NCBI GenBank assembly: GCA_018401695.1
Contig: JAGYKD010000003.1
Span: 124,001-188,000, forward strand
Length of the DNA stretch: 64,000 nucleotides
Reading direction: 5' to 3'
DNA from: Flavobacteriales bacterium
Lineage (GTDB): Bacteria > Bacteroidota > Bacteroidia > CAIKAF01
The notes under the pieces: model-generated
What the model was told of the DNA's origin: nothing
The model's input: the letters and a program-made list of their open reading frames with translations, nothing else
The model's database searches: none
Position numbers and translations under genes: made by a program
Shown here: positions 56,478 to 64,000 of the stretch, in pieces
Numbering within the stretch: position 1 is the first letter of the stretch
Layout of the letters: every line of letters begins with the position of its first letter

Positions 56478-57479
56478 ATGCGCTTGTCTTTTACCCATAT
56501 TGTTCTTAGCCTTGCCATTGCCGCGGGTAGCTTTTCGTGCAGCGGAGAAGACCCCATTGATGTAAATTCCTATTTCCAAGGAAAAAACCTGTTGTTTTGC
56601 GGAGATAGAGAAGGCAAGTTTCAAATTTTTCGTTGGACTCCCGATTCGCTTAAATTGGTTACCACCGATTTGGAATACCACCACTGGTTGCCGGAACCTC
56701 ATCCTGACGGAAAAAAGTTCATTTGCTTTAAAGGGCCCATTATGAACGGTTTTAATACCAGTGAACTTTGGCGCTATAATTTGGACGGCTCTAAAGCCGA
56801 ACGCCTCGTTAGCCTTCAAGAGAACAACTGGCTCTCTATGCACCATGCCAAGTATTCTCCCGATGGCCGATGGATTATCTTAAACGTAGAAATGCTCGAC
56901 GATGAAACCGGCGAAAATCGCTGGAAGATTTTCGTGTGCGATAGCTTGGGTAAAAACCCTCGGAATGTCTCCGAAGACGGCAGAATGTATTACGAACCCT
57001 CCTTTAATCCCGGAGGTGGCCTTGAAATTGTATACGCCGCTTGGCCTCAAGGAGAAACTCAGCCTTTTACCTACAATGCCCGCTGGTCACTCGAAGTCCA
57101 TACCGGCAAAATCGATACCTCCAATTGGACCATTGTAGACGAAACTCGATTGACCGATGACGACTACTGGAATGCCGGACCGACCATTACTTCCAATGGC
57201 CAGCGCATCGCCTTTACAGAGGTAGAAGATCAACTCTATCCGAACCAATCCGCCAATTTGTTTTCTGTTTGGAACAATGGAGAAGAATTAACGGAGTTAT
57301 TAAGAGATGGAAGGGCAAACTATTATCCGAGGTGGACCTCCGACGATCAGCAATTGCTGTTTCACCGTTTGGAGTATCAACGGTACGGCATTTACACCGT
57401 AAGCTCCACAGGTGGAGGTTTGGTGCGCGTTGTTCCGGACGAAGATAACAGCTACCTGTACCCGGTAATGGTGCCCTAA
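56478..57479 (+). CDS. PD40 beta-propeller lipoprotein (TolB-like)
   Basis: 333 residues from ATG 56478. Signal MRLSFTHIVLSLAIAAGSFSC with lipobox SFSC. The mature part is built of WD40-like PD40 blades: FQIFRWTPDSLKLVT, HHWLPEPHPDGKKFICF, MHHAKYSPDGRWIILNV, YYEPSFNPGGGLEIVYA, AGPTITSNGQRIAFTE, YYPRWTSDDQQLLFHR. These match the propeller part of TolB. A periplasmic or outer-membrane-anchored binding protein is likely; no enzymatic residues are evident. The DUF5723 gene follows after 22 bp and is probably in the same operon. Confidence 0.85.
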   Translation: MRLSFTHIVLSLAIAAGSFSCSGEDPIDVNSYFQGKNLLFCGDREGKFQIFRWTPDSLKLVTTDLEYHHWLPEPHPDGKKFICFKGPIMNGFNTSELWRYNLDGSKAERLVSLQENNWLSMHHAKYSPDGRWIILNVEMLDDETGENRWKIFVCDSLGKNPRNVSEDGRMYYEPSFNPGGGLEIVYAAWPQGETQPFTYNARWSLEVHTGKIDTSNWTIVDETRLTDDDYWNAGPTITSNGQRIAFTEVEDQLYPNQSANLFSVWNNGEELTELLRDGRANYYPRWTSDDQQLLFHRLEYQRYGIYTVSSTGGGLVRVVPDEDNSYLYPVMVP

Positions 57480-57501
57480 GGCAAACGCTAAGGGTATACC
57501 T

Positions 57502-58989
57502 ATGCATTATTTTCTTCGGTCATGTGCACCGATTTTATGGGTTCTTCTCTCTTGGTCCGGTCTTGTTGCTCAAGATTGGCTGGGCTACCACACGTCCAAT
57601 TATGCCGGTATTCATGCCGTAGGCTACAACCCTGCTTTCCTGGCCGGCAATAACTACAAACTCGATGTAAGTCTGTTGGCCATGCACGCCAGGGTGCAAA
57701 ACAATTATGTAAACCTCGATATTCAAACCCTCTTTAATCCTGAGGAAACGTTCAGCGAGCCAAACTTCGATGATCGGTACATGTACTATAGCGATCACAA
57801 GGAGTTTTACGATGCCTATGTAAACCTCCATGTGCAGGCTCCGGCCTTTATGTTCCAACTCAACGAAAGAACCTCCTTTGGTTTTGCTCCCGCCATACGC
57901 AGTTTCACCAACGTAAACAGGGTGGACGAAAACCTGGCCAGACTTATTAGCGAAGGCCTCGATTACCCGCCTTTGTTTAACCAGGAATTTGGCAACCGAT
58001 GGACCCAAGGCAGCATCAACTTATGGGCACAATACAGCTTTACCGGGGCTAGAACGCTCTACGATAATGGCATGGTCCGTCTTAAGGGAGGACTTAGCTT
58101 GCACCTGCTTCAAGGCTTAGGTGCAGGCGTGCTCTACGGCAATGGCTACAATTATATTTTTCACAACCAAGATACCCTCACCATGAGGCGCCTTCAAGGC
58201 GAATTGGTACTTTCTCCTGCCTTGGCCAATCAAAACTTTGGTTTTGGTTTCGATGGAGGACCCGGTTTTGGGTTGGATGCCGGACTAATTTTAGAAATTG
58301 TTCCCGGCACCTTCGAACGCGATGGACTCATTCGCCCCAAACGCTACCAAGAGCACTGGGGACTGCGCACCGAAGACGAAACCGATTATGCCGTTCGCTT
58401 AGGCATTAGTTTTGGCGATATAGGTTTTATCCCTTATCCGGTACATCCCAGCTCCGCTAGTTTTGAGGTAAGCCTAGATTCTATCCCTCTTTCCATTTTT
58501 GATGGTGTAGAGGGCCCGGCCGACCTAGGGGAAATGTTGGAAGATAATTTCCAAGGAATCAACCCAAACGATTCCACGGTACTTATGTGGCTGCCCGGCC
58601 GTATCGATGCTTTTGTCGATTTTAAACTCAATTACAATTTAGGACTCCACTTCGGTGGACGATTTGCCCTCTGGACCGGTGCGTCTAATGCCTTCAAAAG
58701 CCATTATTTGCATCAATTTACAGTAACTCCCCGCTGGGAAATCAAATGGTTTGGGGCATATAGTCCGCTGTCCTTCGACCATATGGGCCTCATCAACTGG
58801 GGACTTTCTCTAAGGGCAGGACCTGTGGTTATTGGTTCGGGCGATTTGCTCAGCAATCTGCTCAAAACCCGCTATTCCGGCATTAGTTTTCATTTTGGTA
58901 TTCGTTTGTTGTTCCCCAACATCAACATCAGCTCCAGAAACCCGGGCTGCGACAGCTTTGACCGATCCTACCTAAAAGGAAGACCCTAG
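57502..58989 (+). CDS. DUF5723-family outer-membrane protein
   Basis: 495 residues. Signal peptide MHYFLRSCAPILWVLLSWSGLVAQ. The mature start GYHTSNYAGIHAVGYNPAFLAG (here split: GYHTSNYAGIHAVGYNP then AFLAG) is the usual entry of DUF5723 proteins. The remainder is a run of beta-strands with alternating aromatics (FGFAPAIRSFTNVNR, LKGGLSLHLLQGLGAG, YNLGLHFGGRFALW), ending in ISFHFGIRLLFPNINI. It is probably an outer-membrane beta-barrel; function unknown. It lies 22 bp after the PD40 lipoprotein and 1 bp before the CYTH protein, so a three-gene transcript is likely. Confidence 0.82.
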   Translation: MHYFLRSCAPILWVLLSWSGLVAQDWLGYHTSNYAGIHAVGYNPAFLAGNNYKLDVSLLAMHARVQNNYVNLDIQTLFNPEETFSEPNFDDRYMYYSDHKEFYDAYVNLHVQAPAFMFQLNERTSFGFAPAIRSFTNVNRVDENLARLISEGLDYPPLFNQEFGNRWTQGSINLWAQYSFTGARTLYDNGMVRLKGGLSLHLLQGLGAGVLYGNGYNYIFHNQDTLTMRRLQGELVLSPALANQNFGFGFDGGPGFGLDAGLILEIVPGTFERDGLIRPKRYQEHWGLRTEDETDYAVRLGISFGDIGFIPYPVHPSSASFEVSLDSIPLSIFDGVEGPADLGEMLEDNFQGINPNDSTVLMWLPGRIDAFVDFKLNYNLGLHFGGRFALWTGASNAFKSHYLHQFTVTPRWEIKWFGAYSPLSFDHMGLINWGLSLRAGPVVIGSGDLLSNLLKTRYSGISFHFGIRLLFPNINISSRNPGCDSFDRSYLKGRP

Positions 58990-58990
58990 T

Positions 58991-59521
58991 ATGGCACATC
59001 TTAACATCGAAATAAAGGCACGCACCCAAAAAAGCCATAAGCAATACCAAACCTTACTGGATTTAGGAGCCAAAGATTTGGGTGTCGATCACCAAACCGA
59101 TACCTATTTTAAAGTGCCTAAGGGGCGGCTTAAATTACGCCAAGGAAACATCGAAAACAGCCTTATTTTTTATGAGCGCCAAAACAGCGAAGGGCCCAAA
59201 GCCTCGGATGTGCATTTGAGCCGCTTGCCTGCCGACACCGACCTCAGGCCCGTACTGCTGGCGGCGCTAGGCGAAAAAATCACGGTCCGAAAATCCCGAC
59301 GGATTTTATTCATAGATCATGTGAAGTTTCACTTAGACCAAGTGGAGGGACTCGGCGATTTTATTGAAATTGAAGTCATTGATAAGGACAAGTCTATGGC
59401 TACAAAGGAGTTGCAGCGTCAATGCAACCATTACATGCAGGTGTTAGAAATCGATGCCAAGGATTTGGTGGCCGAATCTTACAGCGATTTATTGGCGTTG
59501 GGAGGCCCGGCCGCTAAGTAA
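58991..59521 (+). CDS. CYTH-domain protein (class IV adenylate cyclase / triphosphatase-like)
   Basis: 176 residues. CYTH tunnel fold: N-terminal LNIEIKAR, then DTYFKVPKGRLKLRQG with basic substrate-binding residues, SLIFYERQN, RRILFIDHVKFHLDQVEGLG and FIEIEVIDKD with metal-binding glutamates. The family signature ExExK reads NIEIK here, so the first Glu is Asn; the same NIEIKAR form is, to my knowledge, frequent in class IV cyclase-like members. It could make cAMP or hydrolyse inorganic triphosphate or thiamine triphosphate; the sequence does not decide. It starts 1 bp after the DUF5723 stop. Confidence 0.85.
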   Translation: MAHLNIEIKARTQKSHKQYQTLLDLGAKDLGVDHQTDTYFKVPKGRLKLRQGNIENSLIFYERQNSEGPKASDVHLSRLPADTDLRPVLLAALGEKITVRKSRRILFIDHVKFHLDQVEGLGDFIEIEVIDKDKSMATKELQRQCNHYMQVLEIDAKDLVAESYSDLLALGGPAAK

Positions 59522-59549
59522 ATACTGCTCCACAATACGGCGTATTCAA

Positions 59550-59695
59550 GCGGCCGCCGGGCCCTTGGCTTTACTCCCCCTCAGGTAGGCAGGCCAAAAA
59601 GGCAGCTGCGGGGCTTCCTGAGGTCGCCGCGCTCCTGCTCTTTTTGGCGGCTGCCTCCCTTAGGCGGGGTGCCGCCGCGGTCCCTGGCCCGGTGC
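59550..59695 (-). repeat. GC-rich structured intergenic element, family E (- orientation)
   Basis: Minus-strand 5' part GCACCGGGCC...GCGGCGGCACCCCGC and 3' part GGAGTAAAGCCAAGGGCCCG, both nearly identical to the 18.7-kb copy. The inner stem pairs GGCAGCCGCCAAAAAG with CTTTTTGGCCTGCC-like sequence. It lies between the CYTH gene and nhaD. Confidence 0.72.
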
Positions 59696-59760
59696 TTTTT
59701 TTTACATTTTCTCCTAATGGAATAGCCAATCCATTATCTTAGCGCTCAAATTTGGCAATT

Positions 59761-61074
59761 ATGATGACCACACTAGCCATTATCATTTTTATCCTCGGGT
59801 ATGCAGCCATTACCCTGGAACATCCTTTGCGTGTAAATAAAACCGCGCCGGCTTTGCTCACTGCCGGGCTTATTTGGACGGTATACATGCTCATGGGCCC
59901 CGGAGGTGAAGATTTTCAGCATGGGGTTATTCACCACCTTAGAGAGCATTTGGGCGAAACCGCCGAAATCCTATTTTTCTTATTGGGGGCCATGACTATT
60001 GTGGAAATCATTGATGCCCACCAAGGCTTTAAAATCATTACCAACCGCATCAAGACCAAGGATCAAAAAAAATTGCTTTTGATTTTGTGCATGGTTACTT
60101 TCTTTATGTCGGCAACCTTAGACAACCTTACCACGGCCATTGTTATGGTGTCCTTGTTGCGCCGTCTTATTCACGACAAAACCCAACGTATGTTTTTCTT
60201 GGGTATGATTGTGATTGCTGCCAATGCCGGTGGCGCTTGGTCGCCCATTGGCGACGTTACCACCACCATGCTTTGGATTAAAGGACAAATCACCGATGTA
60301 AACATCATCAAAACCCTAATTATTCCCAGCTTTGTTTGCATGATTGTACCCGTTGGTGTGGCTATGATGATGCTCAAGGGAGATGTGATACGTGCCGATT
60401 ACGACTACGACGAAGCCAGCAAAGCAGAGCGAATAAAAGGCTCCCGTTTGATGTTTTTCTTAGGGGTGGGCGGTTTGCTTTTTGTGCCTGTGTTTAAAGT
60501 ATACACCCACCTTCCTCCTTATTTGGGCATGCTCATTTCGCTTTCCATCATTTGGGCGGTTTCGGAGTTGCTTCACCTGGATAAGGAAGAAGAAGAACGT
60601 AAGGAATATACCGCCATTCATGCCCTCACCAAAGTAGATGTACCCTCGGTATTGTTCTTTTTGGGCATTTTGTTGGCCATTGGCGGCTTAGGTGCCATGG
60701 GCTTGTTGAATCAGTTTGCCGCCTGGATGGATCAGGTGTTGCCCGACAAAGGTGCGGTGGCCTTGGCCATTGGTGCAGGTTCTGCCATTATTGACAACGT
60801 GCCTTTGGTGGCCGCAGCTCAGGGCATGTATCCTATGGATGACGTTGCCGGAGGTATTATGGGTCGAGACGGCTATTTCTGGGAGTTTTTGGCCTATGCT
60901 GCGGGTACCGGAGGTTCTATGTTAATTATCGGCTCTGCGGCCGGTGTAGCGGTTATGGGCATGGAAAAAATTGATTTTTTCTGGTACGTTAAAAAAATTT
61001 CTTGGTTGGCGCTTTTAGGTTATTTGGCAGGAGCCGGCACCTATATATTGGTGCAACCTTGGTTTGCGCACTAG
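59761..61074 (+). CDS. nhaD: NhaD-type sodium:proton antiporter
   Basis: 437 residues from ATG 59761; the TTG at 59752 is less likely and ATG 59764 is an alternative. About 11-12 membrane helices. Family motifs: LGYAAITLEHPLRVNKTAPAL (read as ITLEHPLRVNKTAPALL), FLLGAMTIVEIIDAHQGF, FFMSATLDNLTTAIVM, AANAGGAWSPIGDVTTTMLW with conserved acidic residues in the transport path, SAIIDNVPLVAAAQGMY and AGTGGSMLIIGSAAGVA. Exports Na+ or Li+ in exchange for H+, which fits a marine or saline habitat. A TATCTTAG, one base off the promoter consensus, lies upstream. Flanked by inverted E elements and followed by a strong terminator. Confidence 0.94.
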   Translation: MMTTLAIIIFILGYAAITLEHPLRVNKTAPALLTAGLIWTVYMLMGPGGEDFQHGVIHHLREHLGETAEILFFLLGAMTIVEIIDAHQGFKIITNRIKTKDQKKLLLILCMVTFFMSATLDNLTTAIVMVSLLRRLIHDKTQRMFFLGMIVIAANAGGAWSPIGDVTTTMLWIKGQITDVNIIKTLIIPSFVCMIVPVGVAMMMLKGDVIRADYDYDEASKAERIKGSRLMFFLGVGGLLFVPVFKVYTHLPPYLGMLISLSIIWAVSELLHLDKEEEERKEYTAIHALTKVDVPSVLFFLGILLAIGGLGAMGLLNQFAAWMDQVLPDKGAVALAIGAGSAIIDNVPLVAAAQGMYPMDDVAGGIMGRDGYFWEFLAYAAGTGGSMLIIGSAAGVAVMGMEKIDFFWYVKKISWLALLGYLAGAGTYILVQPWFAH

Positions 61075-61096
61075 AATCAAAGAACAAATGCATGCA

Positions 61097-61124
61097 AAAT
61101 CCCCGAAATTTGGGGATTTTTTTT
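61097..61124 (+). terminator. Rho-independent terminator after nhaD
   Basis: AAATCCCC and GGGGATTT form an 8-bp stem followed by a T run, 22 bp after the stop codon. Confidence 0.9.
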
Positions 61125-61125
61125 T

Positions 61126-61292
61126 GCGCTAGGGATTGAGCCCGGGAGCGGGCTTGAGTTTTTGGCCGTATCGGCGTGGCTTTTGGCGGCGGCGCTTTGC
61201 AAGCCCCCAAAAGCCCGTCCGTGCGTGCCAAAAACCAGGCCCCGAAGGGCGAAAGCCCGGTGCCCCGGCCCATTAGGACGGGGCAAGCGCCC
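61126..61292 (+). repeat. GC-rich structured intergenic element, family E (+ orientation)
   Basis: Outer stem GCGCT/AGCGC, a compensatory variant. 5' motif AGGGATTGAGCCCGGGAGCG; stems GTTTTTGGC with GCCAAAAAC and GGCTTTTGG with CCAAAAGCC; apex GGCGCTTTGCAAGC; 3' motif CGAAGGGCGAAAGCCCGG. It starts immediately after the nhaD terminator. Confidence 0.78.
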
Positions 61293-61322
61293 TAAAAAAA
61301 CAAAAAAAAGAAACTACGGCAC

Positions 61323-61330
61323 TAAATTTG
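61323..61330 (+). promoter_or_regulatory. TAnnTTTG element of the outer-membrane protein gene
   Basis: TAAATTTG, 17 nt before ATG 61348. This supports the internal start over a frame opening inside the E element. Confidence 0.55.
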
Positions 61331-61347
61331 CGTTTGTATTAATAGCT

Positions 61348-62664
61348 ATGTCCTATTTTTACTCCATGTGGCGTTATGTGTTGATGGTTTGGCTTGTTTC
61401 CGGATTGGGTATGGCTAGGGCGCAAAACGATGAAATGATACCGGGAACGCTGTATCTGACCAATGGCGACGTGATGCCCGGTTTTTTTGACCCGTTTAAG
61501 GAAGAGCGTTTGAGTCGTTCGGTGAAGTTTACACCCAACATGGACACTTATCCTCAGCGATACAATGCCCGCGAAGTAAAGGCTTTTGAATTGGACGAGC
61601 GCCGTTTTGAATCGCATGAGGTAGACGAACGGGACCAGTTTATTAAAGTAGAGCAAGGTGGGGAGCTGGTGTTGTATAGCCTTAAGGATAGGATTAAAAA
61701 GCGTGGCGATTATATAACCATTGTGCGTTATTTTGTCCGTCGAGAAGGCTCAGATAAAATCCACGAGGTCACCGACAGGAATTTCAGAAAGGAAATACCC
61801 ATACACATTGCCGACCATACCGAATTGGCTGCGCAAGTGCGTGATAAATTTTATGAATTTGCAGACTTACAGGCTTTGGTAGAGGCCTACAATACTTGGG
61901 TGGATAAGGGGCGCCCAGCCAGTTCTTGGACCAAAGAAAACGGCAATTATACCATTGATGTGAGTCATGAACCGGAAGTAAAGGAGAGGCCGGAAAAGGA
62001 TTTGCCCACAGGGCGCTTTGCGGTGGAAGCCACCGCAGGGCTTTCGCTGAATATTATGGAATTTGATGAGTATGCCTACAACAATATTTTGGGCTATGCT
62101 TTTACGACTCCAGGACCGGGGTATCAATTAAGTTTAGGGCTGCGCTACCGGATAAGCGAACATTTTAGTGTACGGGGCGGTGTTTCTCATTTCAATAAGT
62201 CTTTTCGGGTGGAGTACCCGGGAACCGACATTAGCACCGGGGAGCAATTTAGGATTACAGAGACCTGGAGTAACCGTTTTTTTAGCGGCTATGCTATAGC
62301 GGAGTATCAATCGCAAGATTTCTTTTTTGGTGGGGGCTTTGATTTAACCTTTGCACAAACCAGCAGTCAAAGTTTTCGAGCAGCATCTTTGGCCAATGGA
62401 GACGAGTTCGATCTTAATGGGTCGCTTTTGATTGCTCAGGTGGAGCCCCAATTTGATTTTGTGATGAATATGGGCTTCAATTTTTCGACGGACGACAGGA
62501 AGTGGCGTTTTAGGCCACACATTAGCTACTACATACCTTTAAACCGGCTGTTTACCTTTAGAGAAGACCTCACCGGTGGCCTGGGGCAAGAATTGAACGG
62601 TGCCTATCCGGTGTCTCAGTTCAATTTCCGGATTGGGTTGATAGTAGAGTACGGCTTGAATTAA
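61348..62664 (+). CDS. Outer-membrane beta-barrel protein of unknown function
   Basis: 438 residues from ATG 61348; signal peptide MSYFYSMWRYVLMVWLVSGL then GMARAQ. A longer frame from 61162 would run through the E element and is rejected. Residues about 25-150 form a charged beta-rich domain (GTLYLTNGDVMPGFFDPF, YNAREVKAFELDERRFE). The middle is helical. From about residue 225 there is an outer-membrane barrel (FAVEATAGLSLNIMEFDEY, YQLSLGLRYRISEHFSVRGG, FFFGGGFDLTFAQTS, FNFRIGLIVEYGLN) ending in an aromatic/hydrophobic strand typical of barrel insertion signals. It resembles porin-family-like Bacteroidota proteins but cannot be named. Confidence 0.78.
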   Translation: MSYFYSMWRYVLMVWLVSGLGMARAQNDEMIPGTLYLTNGDVMPGFFDPFKEERLSRSVKFTPNMDTYPQRYNAREVKAFELDERRFESHEVDERDQFIKVEQGGELVLYSLKDRIKKRGDYITIVRYFVRREGSDKIHEVTDRNFRKEIPIHIADHTELAAQVRDKFYEFADLQALVEAYNTWVDKGRPASSWTKENGNYTIDVSHEPEVKERPEKDLPTGRFAVEATAGLSLNIMEFDEYAYNNILGYAFTTPGPGYQLSLGLRYRISEHFSVRGGVSHFNKSFRVEYPGTDISTGEQFRITETWSNRFFSGYAIAEYQSQDFFFGGGFDLTFAQTSSQSFRAASLANGDEFDLNGSLLIAQVEPQFDFVMNMGFNFSTDDRKWRFRPHISYYIPLNRLFTFREDLTGGLGQELNGAYPVSQFNFRIGLIVEYGLN

Positions 62665-62697
62665 AAAAAGCCGGCTTGTACAACAAGGCCGGCTTTT
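62665..62697. terminator. Bidirectional terminator between the outer-membrane protein gene and gyrB
   Basis: AAAGCCGGCTTGT and ACAAGGCCGGCTTT form a stem with a 3-nt loop and one bulged G, with an A run before and T run after. It lies between convergent stops, so it can serve both genes. Confidence 0.85.
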
Positions 62698-62717
62698 ACT
62701 ATTTGATATTCACGGGA

Positions 62718-64000
<1,283 letters not shown>

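Noticed and set aside
61162-61347. Upstream extension of the outer-membrane protein gene
   Set aside because: It would translate the structured E element and precede the signal peptide; a TAnnTTTG element lies between it and ATG 61348.

Overview
The window looks like a chromosomal segment of a member of the Bacteroidota, most likely a flavobacterium-like lineage. Three things support this. Secreted proteins end in type IX secretion (T9SS) sorting domains of both the CHU_C/type B and the Por/type A kind. Bacteroidota-specific families are present (PorQ, a PorE-like OmpA protein, DUF5686, DUF5723). Many genes are preceded by the Bacteroidota -7 promoter element TAnnTTTG rather than by a Shine-Dalgarno sequence. 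Genus-level placement is not possible from the sequence alone.

Layout. 0-8.3 kb: 3'-truncated tamB on the minus strand, two tiny overlapping Cys-rich lipoproteins, recR, and a GT2 glycosyltransferase fused to a degenerate polyprenyl-phosphate sugar-transferase module. 8.5-21.5 kb: three large minus-strand PKD-repeat proteins with type B sorting domains; the first two are tandem paralogues sharing a 2,263-bp block that appears identical. 21.8-27.2 kb: LysM/periplasmic-binding-like protein, guaA and a PorE-like TPR/PD40/OmpA protein. 27.4 kb: tRNA-Lys(UUU). 28-32 kb: a giant secreted protein with an ALK-like glycine-rich domain, PKD repeats and a type A tail. 32.3-37.4 kb: overlapping minus-strand operon purB - ABC exporter - porQ - cmk. 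37.8-43.3 kb: uvrA, a small secreted protein and a fourth type B PKD protein. 44-52.6 kb: a small membrane protein, smpB, pcm, Gfo/Idh/MocA oxidoreductase, a lipoprotein, a complete sugar transferase, 3-hydroxyacyl-CoA dehydrogenase and pyrG. 52.6-64 kb: DUF5686 protein, hutI, PD40 lipoprotein, DUF5723 protein, CYTH protein, nhaD, an outer-membrane protein and 5'-truncated gyrB.

Functional theme. Housekeeping genes (nucleotide synthesis, DNA repair, topoisomerase, ribosome rescue) are interspersed with cell-envelope genes. T9SS parts (PorQ, a PorE-like protein) and five predicted T9SS cargo proteins occur in one window, so the surface-adhesin secretion theme is strong, although the core translocon genes are not here.

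The most unusual content is intergenic. Nine copies of a GC-rich, about 150-nt hairpin element (here called E) have covarying stems and strictly alternate in orientation along the 64 kb. A second, about 144-bp element (here called F) has inverted-repeat ends and internal hairpins, and lies mostly between convergent genes. In addition, several genes have TAnnTTTG placed exactly 4 nt before the start codon, which predicts leaderless mRNAs.
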